A stretch of DNA of 64,000 nucleotides, from the NCBI GenBank assembly GCA_017255395.1, contig JAFKDC010000013.1, forward strand, positions 62,001 to 126,000. Direction: 5' to 3'. Positions 17,799 through 28,239 of this stretch are shown one piece after another; positions within the stretch are counted from its first letter, which is position 1; each line of letters begins with the position of its first letter. The DNA is from Enemella evansiae (GTDB lineage Bacteria; Pseudomonadota; Alphaproteobacteria; Rhodobacterales; Rhodobacteraceae). The notes beneath the pieces are model-generated. The model searched no databases. It was not told the origin of the DNA and saw nothing but the letters and a program-made list of their open reading frames with translations. A program made the translations under genes and the position numbers.

Positions 17799-19064
17799 TC
17801 AGCCGCGCACCGTGCCGTCGCCGGTCACGAGATACTTGAAGCTGGTCAGCTGTTCCGCGCCCACCGGGCCGCGCGCATGCATCTTGCCGGTGGCAATGCC
17901 GATCTCGGCGCCCATGCCGAACTCGCCGCCATCGGCGAACTGGGTCGAGGCGTTGCGCATCAGGATCGCCGAATCGAGCCGCTGGAAGAAGCGGTCGGCG
18001 GCGGCGTCATCCTCTGTCACGATGCAGTCGGTGTGGTTCGACCCGTAGCGGCGGATGTGCGCGATGGCCCCGTCGATGTCCTCGACGACCTTGGCCGCGA
18101 TGATCATGTCGAGATACTCGCAGCCCCAGTCGTCGGCGGTCGCCTCCTGCGTGCCCTCGATGGCGCGCAGGGTTTCGTCGGCGCGCACTTCGACCCCGGC
18201 CTCGAGCAGTGCGCGGATCACGCCCTGCCCGATGGTGTCGACCACGTCGCGGTGGATCAGCAGGCATTCGGCGGCGCCGCAGATGCCGGTGCGCCGGGTT
18301 TTGGCGTTGCGGACCACCGCCAGCGCCTTGACCGGGTCGGCCTCCTTGTCGAGGTAGATGTGAACGATGCCTTCGAGATGGGCAAAGACCGGCACCCGCG
18401 CCTCGCGCTGGACCAGCCCGACAAGGCCCTTGCCGCCGCGCGGCACGATGACGTCGATACAATCGGTCATGGTCAGCATCTCGGAGACGGCGGCCCGGTC
18501 GCGCGTCGGCACCAGCTGGATCGCGTCCTCGGGCAGACCCGCCGCCTTCAGCCCTTTCACAAGGCAGGCGTGGATGGCGCCGGAGGAATGGAAGCTTTCC
18601 GACCCGCCGCGCAGGATCACCGCATTGCCCGCCTTCAGGCACAGGGCGCCGGCATCCGCCGTCACGTTGGGCCGCGACTCGTAGATCACGCCGACAACGC
18701 CCAGCGGGGTGCGCACGCGCTGGATGTGCAGGCCCGAGGGCCGGTCCCATTCCGAGGTCACGGCACCGACCGGATCGTCCTGCGCCGCCACCGCGCGCAA
18801 GCTGTCGCAGATGCCCCTGATGCGGTCCTCGGTCAGGACCAGCCGGTCCATCATGGCATCGGTCAGGCCCTTTTCGCGGCCGAAGTCGAGATCCTTGGCA
18901 TTGGCCGCGACGATCTCGGCGCGGCGCGCCCAGACCGCATCGGCGGCGGCCTCCAGCGCCTTTTTCTTGGCCTCGGATGGGGCAAAGGCGAGATCCGCTG
19001 CTGCCGCTTTGGCACGCGCGCCGATGTCATGCATCAGAGCGGGGATGTCGGTGAGATCCTTCAT
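17799..19064 (-). CDS. proA: Gamma-glutamyl phosphate reductase (glutamate-5-semialdehyde dehydrogenase)
   Basis: The second step of proline synthesis: NADPH-dependent reduction of glutamyl-5-phosphate to the semialdehyde. The 421 residues carry the ALDH-like catalytic cysteine in [16 protein letters not shown] and family blocks [14 protein letters not shown] and GGSESFHS. Length is normal. Encoded downstream of proB across a 76-base gap that contains a dispersed repeat (19097-19126). It is the last gene of the rplU-to-proA block and converges on chpT. Confidence 0.96.
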   Translation of the reverse strand: MKDLTDIPALMHDIGARAKAAAADLAFAPSEAKKKALEAAADAVWARRAEIVAANAKDLDFGREKGLTDAMMDRLVLTEDRIRGICDSLRAVAAQDDPVGAVTSEWDRPSGLHIQRVRTPLGVVGVIYESRPNVTADAGALCLKAGNAVILRGGSESFHSSGAIHACLVKGLKAAGLPEDAIQLVPTRDRAAVSEMLTMTDCIDVIVPRGGKGLVGLVQREARVPVFAHLEGIVHIYLDKEADPVKALAVVRNAKTRRTGICGAAECLLIHRDVVDTIGQGVIRALLEAGVEVRADETLRAIEGTQEATADDWGCEYLDMIIAAKVVEDIDGAIAHIRRYGSNHTDCIVTEDDAAADRFFQRLDSAILMRNASTQFADGGEFGMGAEIGIATGKMHARGPVGAEQLTSFKYLVTGDGTVRG

Positions 19065-19096
19065 GGGTCTGGCCTTTTTTGGAGGGTGTGCAGTTC

Positions 19097-19126
19097 GAGT
19101 ATTTTAACAGAGAAGAAGACAGGGGC
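19097..19126. repeat. Dispersed intergenic repeat copy (proB-proA gap)
   Basis: GAGTATTTTAACAGAGAAGA and following bases match the half-elements at 58992-59020 and 59055-59084 and, more loosely, the copies at 41435 and 54377. The shared core is a (G)AGTATTTT...AGAAGAAG pattern. Confidence 0.6.
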
Positions 19127-19140
19127 GCAAAGGGCTTCGG

Positions 19141-21296
<2,156 letters not shown>

Positions 21297-21350
21297 TCAG
21301 GGCTGGCCCGCGCTTAACGGGTTTTGGTCAGGGGAACAAGCGAGGCCGCA

Positions 21351-21875
21351 TCACGGCAGCGGCGCATCGGCGGGCAGATGGACCCGTTCGACCGGCACCG
21401 GACCGCCCCGGAAATGCGCATGGCGGCGCAGCGTTTCGGTCGGGCCGAGGAAACCCAGCTTGGCCAGCACCCGCGCGGAGCCTGCGTTTCCGGTGATCCA
21501 GCCGGAGTGGATCGTGGCCCGGTGGCGTGCGCGGTGATCGGTCAGCATGGCCCGCGCCGCCTCTGTCATCAGGCCGCAGCCCCAGGCATCGACGCGCAGC
21601 CAGTAGCCCAGTTCCCAGCCCTCGGACCGGTCATCGGCAAAGCTGTTCGCCGCCTCGATGGTGATCACGCCGCAGGACGCCCCGCCGGCATCGATGACGC
21701 GCGTGCCGGGGCTGGTGCCGAAGCGCGCGATGAAATCCCGGGCATGGGCCAGCCTGTAGGGGTGCGGCGGCGAGGTAAGCCATTGCTGCACCTCGGGCCG
21801 TGCGATTTCTGTCGCGATCCAGTCCGCGTCTCCGGCCCGAAGCGGCCGGAGGACCAGCCGCTTTGTCCGGAGCAT
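21351..21875 (-). CDS. GNAT family N-acetyltransferase (RimJ/RimL-like)
   Basis: A 174-residue acetyltransferase of the RimJ/RimL subgroup: TKRLVLRPLRAGDADWIA at the start, GYWLRVDAWGCGLMTEAARAML as the acetyl-CoA loop region, and NAGSARVLAKLGFLG near the end. Substrate unknown. The ATG at 21875 was chosen over an upstream frame-open start because family homology begins at MLRTKRL. It follows another GNAT gene by 10 bases, so the two are co-transcribed within the rpmA-obgE block. Confidence 0.85.
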   Translation of the reverse strand: MLRTKRLVLRPLRAGDADWIATEIARPEVQQWLTSPPHPYRLAHARDFIARFGTSPGTRVIDAGGASCGVITIEAANSFADDRSEGWELGYWLRVDAWGCGLMTEAARAMLTDHRARHRATIHSGWITGNAGSARVLAKLGFLGPTETLRRHAHFRGGPVPVERVHLPADAPLP

Positions 21876-21885
21876 GGGCGTATCC

Positions 21886-22422
21886 TCAGAGTTTGCGCAG
21901 GTAGGTCCAGGTTGGCACCTTGGCGGCGCGCGAGACGGAATAGGCTTCGGCATCGCCGATGTATTCGAAGCCGCAGTTCACCAGTACCCGGGCCGAGGCC
22001 GGGTTGTCCTGAAAGACACTGGCGAACATCGTGGCGTTCTTCATCGGGTTGGCCTCGACCAGCGCGCGCACCGCCTCGGAGGCGAGGCCGGTGTTCCAGA
22101 ACGGCGGTGCGACCCAGTAGCCGACTTCGGACTGGTTGCCCTCCATCCGTTCCAGCGCGATCACGCCCATCAGCTCGGCCCCGCCGGACTTGGTGGCGTC
22201 CATGGCCCAGATATCCTCGACCCGTTCCGGCGCGATGGCGCGGGTGACATAGGCCTCGGTCGCGCCGGGCGGCAGCGGATGCGGGATAGAGGTGGTCATG
22301 GTCGCCACGCGTTTGTCGCCGGAGTAATGCTCCAGCAGGCCCATGTCGGACCGGCGCAGCGGGCGCAGGTCGAAACGCTCGGTTTCGACGGTCGGTTGAT
22401 CTATGACGTTATGAAGGCCCAT
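21886..22422 (-). CDS. GNAT family N-acetyltransferase (RimJ/RimL-like)
   Basis: A 178-residue acetyltransferase with TERFDLRPLRRSDMGLLEHY, VGYWVAPPFWNTGLASEAVRALV and NPASARVLVNCGFEYIG, the standard RimJ/RimL layout. Substrate unknown. The ATG at 22422 has AGGAG seven bases upstream; a TTG start at 22443 is less likely. Weakly similar to the next gene, so the pair may descend from a duplication. It is transcribed between rpmA and obgE. Confidence 0.85.
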   Translation of the reverse strand: MGLHNVIDQPTVETERFDLRPLRRSDMGLLEHYSGDKRVATMTTSIPHPLPPGATEAYVTRAIAPERVEDIWAMDATKSGGAELMGVIALERMEGNQSEVGYWVAPPFWNTGLASEAVRALVEANPMKNATMFASVFQDNPASARVLVNCGFEYIGDAEAYSVSRAAKVPTWTYLRKL

Positions 22423-22585
22423 CTGCACTCTCCTCTCGTGCAATCGCCTGTAAAATCGGGCCCTGCGGACCCTGCGGATACAAGTCGTTTCTGTTCAGGA
22501 TGTGACCGATCCGTGCCGATGAAACGGCAAAGGGGACCGGTCGTCTGACCGATCCCCCGAATGTCCTGCGACGTCGTCGGTCGGC

Positions 22586-22855
22586 TTACTCCGCGGCCTC
22601 GGCCACCGGCAGCACCGAAATGAAGGTGCGGCCCTTGAGGCCCTTGCGGAAGTTCACGGCGCCTTCGGCGGTTGCAAAGATCGTGTGATCCTTGCCCATG
22701 CCAACGCCTTCGCCCGGCCAGAACTTCGTGCCGCGCTGGCGCACGATGATGTTGCCCGGAATCGCAGCCTGGCCACCGTACAGCTTCACGCCAAGACGGC
22801 GTCCGGCGGAGTCGCGACCGTTGCGGGAGGAACCGCCTGCCTTTTTATGTGCCAT
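22586..22855 (-). CDS. rpmA: 50S ribosomal protein L27
   Basis: An 89-residue ribosomal protein located near the peptidyl-transferase centre. It begins [20 protein letters not shown] and contains [20 protein letters not shown], the standard L27 sequence, with no cleavable N-terminal leader of the Firmicute kind. It follows rplU by 25 bases. Confidence 0.98.
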   Translation of the reverse strand: MAHKKAGGSSRNGRDSAGRRLGVKLYGGQAAIPGNIIVRQRGTKFWPGEGVGMGKDHTIFATAEGAVNFRKGLKGRTFISVLPVAEAAE

Positions 22856-22880
22856 GTGTCTCTCTCCTTACTATCGCGGC

Positions 22881-23474
22881 TTACGCCAGCGTCTTTGCCT
22901 GCTCGACCCACTCGGCCTTCACCTTGGTGCCCTCGAAGGTCTCGGGGTCCACCGCGGCGAGGTCGGCATAGGTGTTGATGCCGGCTTCGTTCAGCTTCTT
23001 GGCGGCGGCGGGGCCGACACCGGTGATCTGCGTCAGGTCGTCGCCCTCGGATGCGGGGGCGGCTGCCTTGGAGGGCTTTGCCTTCGCCGGAGCGGCGTCA
23101 GCGGCAGCCTTCGGCGCGGAACCCGCACCCACGGCGGCCTTCACGCCGGTCTTGTCGCCGCCTTCGGACAGGATCTCGGTGATCCGCAGAAGGGTCAGCT
23201 GCTGGCGGTGGCCCTTGGTGCGCTGCGAGCTGTGCTTGCGGCGGCGCTTCACGAAGTGGATGAGCTTGTCACCCTTGACCTGATCCACGACCTCGGCCTG
23301 AACGGCAGCACCTGCCACGAGCGGCGCACCGACGACGGGGCTGTCGCCACCGATCATCAGGATGTCGTTGAACTGGACGGTTTCCCCGGCATCGGCTGCC
23401 AGCTTTTCCACCCGGAGCGTATCGCCGGCTGCAACCTTGTACTGCTTGCCACCGGTTTTCATCACCGCGAACAT
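22881..23474 (-). CDS. rplU: 50S ribosomal protein L21 with C-terminal extension
   Basis: The first about 103 residues are ordinary L21 (MFAVMKTGGKQYKV, IHFVKRRRKHSSQRTKGHRQ). A further about 95 residues follow: an Ala/Lys/Pro-rich linker and a helix-hairpin-helix-like segment (about 145-197) with LTQITGVGPAAAKKLNEAGI. Such HhH modules bind nucleic acid; the role on the ribosome is not established. L21 extensions occur in related alphaproteobacteria. It is first in the operon, with a GC-rich 110-base leader before a minus-strand terminator. Confidence 0.95.
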   Translation of the reverse strand: MFAVMKTGGKQYKVAAGDTLRVEKLAADAGETVQFNDILMIGGDSPVVGAPLVAGAAVQAEVVDQVKGDKLIHFVKRRRKHSSQRTKGHRQQLTLLRITEILSEGGDKTGVKAAVGAGSAPKAAADAAPAKAKPSKAAAPASEGDDLTQITGVGPAAAKKLNEAGINTYADLAAVDPETFEGTKVKAEWVEQAKTLA

Positions 23475-23583
23475 GCGCGTCTTCCTTTTCTCTCCCGCGT
23501 TCTGCGGCCCCCGGGGTTCCGGGCGTTTCGGGCCGGGCTACCGGCCGCCTCGAACAGCGTGCCCCATCGGGGCATCGATTGAC

Positions 23584-23614
23584 CAAAAACAAAAGGCGGG
23601 GCCGAAGCCCCGTC
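23584..23614 (-). terminator. Intrinsic terminator upstream of rplU (ends DUF2059 transcript)
   Basis: On the minus strand: a stem of six GC pairs (CGGGGC / GCCCCG) plus two flanking pairs, a stable TTCG tetraloop, and then CCTTTTGTTTTT. It separates the DUF2059 gene from the rplU promoter region. Confidence 0.8.
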
Positions 23615-23679
23615 TTGTGTGTGCCGTTCTCTACCCGCAGGGCGCTTGCATTGTCAAGCCCTTCGCCCCGCCGGTCCGC

Positions 23680-24546
23680 CTAGAGATCCTGCCCCTGCAT
23701 CTGCTGCGCTGCTACCAAGCCAAGCGCATAGGACAGGTCGTCGTACATGGCGTTGAAGGCCGAGAACAGGGCCCGGTTCAGCGCCCTGCCCTCCTCCGAG
23801 GCAGAGACCTCGATATAGGTGTCCAGCGTCTCGTCGTCGAGCGGGTCATAGGCCATCAGCAGGAAGGCGTGCAGCCATTCCTCGGTGTCGTAGCGGGTCT
23901 CTTCCTCCTGCGCCCAGACGTCGCTGATGATGTCGCCCTCGGACAGTTGCATCGCACCGCCGTCGACGAGGCCGCTGTAGAACTGGAACGAGGCGTTGAG
24001 CGCCCCCGCCACGTTCGCCTCCAGCAGGTCGTTGACCGCGATGAAGCGCCCCAGCTGGTCAAGCCGCGGGTCCTCGTCGACCTGCGCGGCACGGAACCCG
24101 TCGCGCGCAGCCTGCTCGACATCGTCGTCGATCAAGGCCCGGCGCGCCTCGAGTTCCAGCCCGACGATGCGCTGCCCGGTCTCGCCCTCGAAGAAGCTCA
24201 GCAGCGGGTCGAGATCGGTGCCCGCGATGGCCTCGGCAAAATCCTCGCGGACGGCGGCTTCCATCCGGGTGGTGTCGTAGACATCGTCCAGCATCCCGGT
24301 CCAGCGCGCCGAGGCGCTGCCGGCGAACATGTCGTGCCCCAGCTCGTCGCCGTATGCCATACCCTCTTCGCGCATGATTCCGATCATCTCGGGCAGCCGC
24401 AGGGCCTCGAACAGGTCGTCGACCGGTTCGGCCCCGGCGGGCATCGCCCAGAGGGCGGACAGTCCGAAGGACGCCAGTGCCCCCATCGCGAAGGGCCCGC
24501 CCTGCGTCCTGCCATTGTTCCGAAGCCTTGCCGACATATCCGTCAT
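23680..24546 (-). CDS. DUF2059 domain protein, exported
   Basis: A 288-residue protein with an N-terminal hydrophobic segment (about 17-38, ending AMPAGA) that looks like a signal peptide or anchor. The rest is acidic and helical. The region LDPLLSFFEGETGQRIVGLE matches the DUF2059 core, where a helix pair precedes FF.S..G. Function unknown; predicted periplasmic. A start at MSARL three codons later is equally possible. It is flanked by a terminator at 23584-23614 and lies divergent from tRNA-Ser. Confidence 0.75.
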   Translation of the reverse strand: MTDMSARLRNNGRTQGGPFAMGALASFGLSALWAMPAGAEPVDDLFEALRLPEMIGIMREEGMAYGDELGHDMFAGSASARWTGMLDDVYDTTRMEAAVREDFAEAIAGTDLDPLLSFFEGETGQRIVGLELEARRALIDDDVEQAARDGFRAAQVDEDPRLDQLGRFIAVNDLLEANVAGALNASFQFYSGLVDGGAMQLSEGDIISDVWAQEEETRYDTEEWLHAFLLMAYDPLDDETLDTYIEVSASEEGRALNRALFSAFNAMYDDLSYALGLVAAQQMQGQDL

Positions 24547-24759
24547 GCTCCTGCCTGTGCCTGCTGATATGCCGATGACCTAGAGCAGGCGGTGTCCGGC
24601 AACAAGCGCCCCTGTCGGTTTTGCGCAAGAGCACGCCCATCCCGGGCCGGTCGGCCCCGCTCCGGCAGGGGGCGCCCGGGGCTTCCGCAAACTTTCTTTG
24701 CGAATGCTGTTGCAAGCCGAATCCGAATTGGCTAAACGCCCCGCTACCAAGACCCCCGC

Positions 24760-24849
24760 GGAGAGGTGCCGGAGTGGTCGAACGGGGCGGTCTCGAAAAC
24801 CGTTGTCCCTTCACGGGGACCCAGGGTTCGAATCCCTGTCTCTCCGCCA
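24760..24849 (+). tRNA. tRNA-Ser (CGA)
   Basis: A 90-base class II tRNA with acceptor stem GGAGAGG/TCTCTCC, an anticodon loop CTCGAAA (anticodon CGA), a long variable arm (TGTCCCTTCACGGGGAC), a T-loop GTTCGAATC and an encoded CCA. An IS5-family remnant begins 63 bases downstream. Confidence 0.95.
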
Positions 24850-24912
24850 CTTGCCTTTGATTCCATTGAGAAATCTGGCAAGTCGTCAAACCTAATACCG
24901 CTCTGCTGCTAG

Positions 24913-25794
24913 GCTCATGACACGTTGCGGATCATATCCAGAACAGGACGATTGCGGCGAGGAGGTTGGCAGAGAAGAAGGCCTGTGGACAGCGGTCGTA
25001 TCGGGGTGGCGACATGCCCCCAATCCTTCAAGCGCCCGAACATGATCTCGATACGATTCCGCCGTTTGTGGAGGCGTTTGTCCACTGCCCGGCAGGACAT
25101 TCCGCAGGGATGTCCCGAGAGGGGTATTTCACCGCCGTCTTGCGAGACTTTCGGCCCGGGATGCAGACCTTTATCCCCTTGTCTTTCAACGCTTCTCTGA
25201 ACCAATCGGCATCATGGGCCCGGTCTCCCGGCAGCCACCCTGGCTTCGGCAGGCCGCCCAGCAGCGCCGTCGCGCCGGTGTGATCACTGACCTGGCCAGC
25301 GGGCATGAAGAACCCGATCGGCCGCCTTTCGGCATCGGCAACGGCGTGCAACTCGGTGTTCATGCTGCCTTTGGTGCGCCCGATCTGGCGCCCGCGCGCC
25401 CCTTTTTCACCCCAAGGCTTGATGTCGTGCGGTGCGCCTTGAGATCGGTCGCGTCGATCATGATCGTCTTGTGCTCGACGCTCTGGGCGGCCAGGCCGAC
25501 CATGATCCGGGCGAAGACGCCTTTATCGCTCCATCGTTTCCAGCGGTTGTAGAGGGTCCTGGCCGGGCCGTATTCCTTCGGCGCATCACACCGGCGCAAG
25601 TCATTGCGATCGATGAAGATTGTGTTGCTAAGAGTGCGGCGATCACCGACACGGGGCTTGCCATGGCGCTTGGGAAAAGAACGGCTTCAGGCGCTCCATC
25701 CGGGCGTCCGTCAGCCAGCAGAGATTGATCATCGATCAGCTCTCCTTGCGGGGCCTGAATCACGCCAAACGCCTGAAATCGATGGGTCTGGAGC
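24913..25794 (-). mobile_element. Decayed IS5-family insertion sequence with CTAG target duplication
   Basis: About 882 bases bounded by imperfect terminal repeats GCTCATGACAC (left) and GCTCCAGACCC (right, reverse complement). Both ends are flanked by CTAG (24909-24912 and 25795-25798), consistent with a four-base target duplication typical of IS5-group elements. The single transposase gene is broken by at least four lesions, so the element is immobile unless complemented. It lies between tRNA-Ser and icd and interrupts no recognisable gene. Confidence 0.8.
24932..25732 (-). pseudogene. IS5-family DDE transposase, multiply frameshifted
   Basis: Stitching frames gives a recognisable transposase: MINLCWLTDARMERLKPFF, then LYNRWKRWSDKGVFARIM, TIMIDATDLKAHRT (first Asp), WLPGDRAHDADWFREAL (second Asp), KRRNRIEIMFGRLKDW (Glu), ending at TGA 24932-24934. 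Lesions seen: one extra base in the GGGAAAAGA run at about 25672-25680; one missing base near 25400; a 41-base insertion at 25083-25123 between the codons for KY and DKR; and one extra base near 25001-25006. The catalytic D, D and E codons all survive. Confidence 0.8.
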
Positions 25795-25927
25795 CTAGGG
25801 GTCACCGGGCAGACTTGAGGCGCATGCTGCGCACATCGGCGGTATGCAACGGCATACGATATTCCCGATCTGCGGTTTTTGCGCTATGGCAGGAGCGGGC
25901 CAAACCAAGCAGAGCAAGGGAGTCTTC

Positions 25928-27142
25928 ATGACCCGCATCAAGGTGGACAACCCCATCGTCGAGATGGATGGCGACGAGATGACCCGCATCATGTGGGATT
26001 TCATCAAGCAGAAGCTGATCCTGCCCTATCTCGACATCGACCTGCTCTATTACGATCTCGGCATAGAAGAGCGGGACCGGACAGAGGACCAGATCACCAT
26101 CGACGCCGCCGAGAAGACCAAAGAGGTCGGCGTCGCGGTTAAGTGCGCGACCATCACGCCGGACGAACAGCGGGTCGAGGAATTCGGCCTCAAGAAGATG
26201 TGGAAGTCGCCCAACGGCACGATCCGAAACATCCTCGGCGGCGTGGTCTTCCGCCAGCCGATCATCTGCCGCAACGTGCCGCGCTTGGTGCCGGGCTGGA
26301 CCGCGCCCATCGTCGTCGGCCGCCACGCCTTCGGCGACCAGTACAAGGCCACCGATTTCCACTTCCCCTCGGCGGGCAAGCTGACGATGAAGTGGGAGGG
26401 CGCCAACGGCGAGGTGATCGAGCGCGAGGTCTACGATGCCCCCGACGCGGGCGTCTACATGGGCATGTACAATCAGGACGAGTCGATCCGCGACTTTGCC
26501 CGCGCCTCGCTGAACTACGGGCTGACCCTCGGCTGGCCGGTCTACCTGTCCACCAAGAACACCATCCTCAAGGCCTATGACGGGCGCTTCAAGGATCTCT
26601 TTCAGGAGGTCTTCGAGGCGGAGTTCGAAGCGCAGTTCAAGGAAAAGGGCATCTGGTACGAACACCGGCTGATCGACGACATGGTCGCCTGCGCGCTGAA
26701 GTGGAACGGCAAGTTCGTCTGGGCCTGCAAGAATTACGACGGCGACGTGCAGTCCGACACCGTGGCGCAGGGCTTCGGCAGCCTCGGCATGATGACCTCG
26801 CAGCTGATGACGCCCGACGGCAGGATAGTCGAGGCCGAGGCCGCCCACGGCACCGTCACCCGCCACTACCGCCAGCACCAGCGGGGCGAGTCCACCTCCA
26901 CGAACTCGGTGGCCTCGATCTATGCATGGACCGGCGGGCTGAAGCATCGCGCCAAGCTGGACGAGAACGTGGCCCTGCGCGCCTTTGCCGAAACGCTGGA
27001 ACGGGTGATCGTCGAGACGGTGGAATCGGGGCACATGACCAAGGATCTGGCGCTGCTGGTCGGCCCGGATCAGGGCTGGCTGACCACCATGGGCTTCCTC
27101 GAGAAGATCGACGAAAACCTGAACAAGGCGCTGAACGGCTAG
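25928..27142 (+). CDS. icd: NADP-dependent isocitrate dehydrogenase
   Basis: Oxidatively decarboxylates isocitrate to 2-oxoglutarate in the TCA cycle, yielding NADPH. The 404-residue protein is of the eukaryote-like homodimeric class: [18 protein letters not shown] at the N-terminus, [14 protein letters not shown] (substrate loop) and [15 protein letters not shown]. The nucleotide region includes [23 protein letters not shown]. The ATG at 25928 gives the standard start MTRIKVDNP; the open frame extends a further 28 codons upstream without homology. Confidence 0.97.
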   Translation: MTRIKVDNPIVEMDGDEMTRIMWDFIKQKLILPYLDIDLLYYDLGIEERDRTEDQITIDAAEKTKEVGVAVKCATITPDEQRVEEFGLKKMWKSPNGTIRNILGGVVFRQPIICRNVPRLVPGWTAPIVVGRHAFGDQYKATDFHFPSAGKLTMKWEGANGEVIEREVYDAPDAGVYMGMYNQDESIRDFARASLNYGLTLGWPVYLSTKNTILKAYDGRFKDLFQEVFEAEFEAQFKEKGIWYEHRLIDDMVACALKWNGKFVWACKNYDGDVQSDTVAQGFGSLGMMTSQLMTPDGRIVEAEAAHGTVTRHYRQHQRGESTSTNSVASIYAWTGGLKHRAKLDENVALRAFAETLERVIVETVESGHMTKDLALLVGPDQGWLTTMGFLEKIDENLNKALNG

Positions 27143-27247
27143 GCAGGCACGCGCGGTGCCCGGGCGTCTTCTGTACCCCAGCGGTTTCAGGAGGGTCCGG
27201 GCGCCTGCGCCCTTGCGCCCCGGGCCGCTTGGCTGGATAGAGACGCC

Positions 27248-27868
27248 ATGACGCTGCTCTCTACCCCACCCGCCGACCGCCACAGCCTCTGGGAAGATGC
27301 GCTGGGGCTTGCCGTGGGCTGCGTGATCATGGCGCTGTCGGTGCAGTTCCTACGCACCGAAGACCTCATCACCGGCCAGATCGCGGGCCTGTCGCTGCTT
27401 GGCTCTTACGTGTCCGGCTGGTCCTTCGGCGCGGTCTTCTTCGTGCTGAACCTGCCCTTCTACCTGCTGGCGCTGAAGCAGATGGGCCTGCGCTTCACGC
27501 TGAAGAGCTTTGCCGCGGTCACCATCATGTCGGCCATGGCGGACGCCCTGCCCTCTGTCCTGACGCTGGACCCGCTGCACCCGGCCATCGCCGCGAGTCT
27601 CTTCGGCGTGCTGGGGGGCATCGGGCTGATCGTGCTGTTCCGGCACGGGGCGACGCTGGGCGGCGTCGGCGTGGTGGCGCTGTGGTTGCAGGACACGCGC
27701 GGCATCCGCGCGGGCAACGTGCAGCTTGTCTTCGATCTGGGCGTCTTCACACTCGCGGCCTTCCTCTTTGACTGGCAAACGGTGCTCTGGTCACTTCTGG
27801 GCGCGGTGATCCTGAACGTCATGATCACCGTGAACCACCGCCGCGACCGCTATATCGCCCGGTCCTGA
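27248..27868 (+). CDS. YitT family membrane protein
   Basis: A 206-residue inner-membrane protein with five or six hydrophobic segments. The segments GLAVGCVIMALSVQFL, GQIAGLSLLGSYVSGWSFG, FFVLNLPFYLLALKQMG and HGATLGGVGVVALW match the YitT (DUF161) family, whose function is unknown. It begins 105 bases after icd on the same strand; whether it is co-transcribed is unclear. It is convergent with nrdJ. Confidence 0.85.
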   Translation: MTLLSTPPADRHSLWEDALGLAVGCVIMALSVQFLRTEDLITGQIAGLSLLGSYVSGWSFGAVFFVLNLPFYLLALKQMGLRFTLKSFAAVTIMSAMADALPSVLTLDPLHPAIAASLFGVLGGIGLIVLFRHGATLGGVGVVALWLQDTRGIRAGNVQLVFDLGVFTLAAFLFDWQTVLWSLLGAVILNVMITVNHRRDRYIARS

Positions 27869-28239
27869 GGCCGCACCGCCAAGGCCCCGCCGCGTGACGC
27901 GGGCCGCTGCGCCCCTTGGCACGAAAAAGGGGCCCCCGGCGGGGACCCCGTAGTCTCGCTGACAAGGCTCGTGTGATTCACTGCCCGTGACGGTTGTCTG
28001 CCTGCGTCCTTGTCCGCGTCAGGGCCAGCGCACCGGCCCCGTGCGAGGATGGGCAAGGACAGGCCGTCCGCCCCCACCCTGTTCGTCGGGGGGCCGGTCC
28101 GGTCGGCCTCGGGCCGGACCCCCTGTTGCGCCACCTTCCGGCGCAAGTTCCACATGGGCGACGGTCAGGCCCGGTCGGGCCTGCGCCATGGGCATGGGCT
28201 TCGGCGCTTGGATCACCGCAGCCCATGCCCGATCCGGCC
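27869..28239. other. Intergenic region between YitT gene and nrdJ (371 bases)
   Basis: The stretch holds a minus-strand terminator at 27924-27949 and then about 290 very GC-rich bases up to the nrdJ stop. The open frames in it look like GC-skew artefacts (Pro/Arg/Gly-rich, no recognisable motif, no ribosome site). It is probably a long 3' untranslated region of nrdJ; I see nothing else. Confidence 0.5.
27924..27949 (-). terminator. Intrinsic terminator for nrdJ (minus strand)
   Basis: On the minus strand: GGGGTCCCC, loop GCC, GGGGGCCCC, then TTTTTCG. It is a nine-pair stem with one G-T wobble. It lies about 290 bases beyond the nrdJ stop codon. Confidence 0.65.

Noticed and set aside
23475-23583. 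A ribosomal-protein leader autoregulatory structure before rplU
   Set aside because: The region is GC-rich and can fold, but no specific known leader motif is recognisable.
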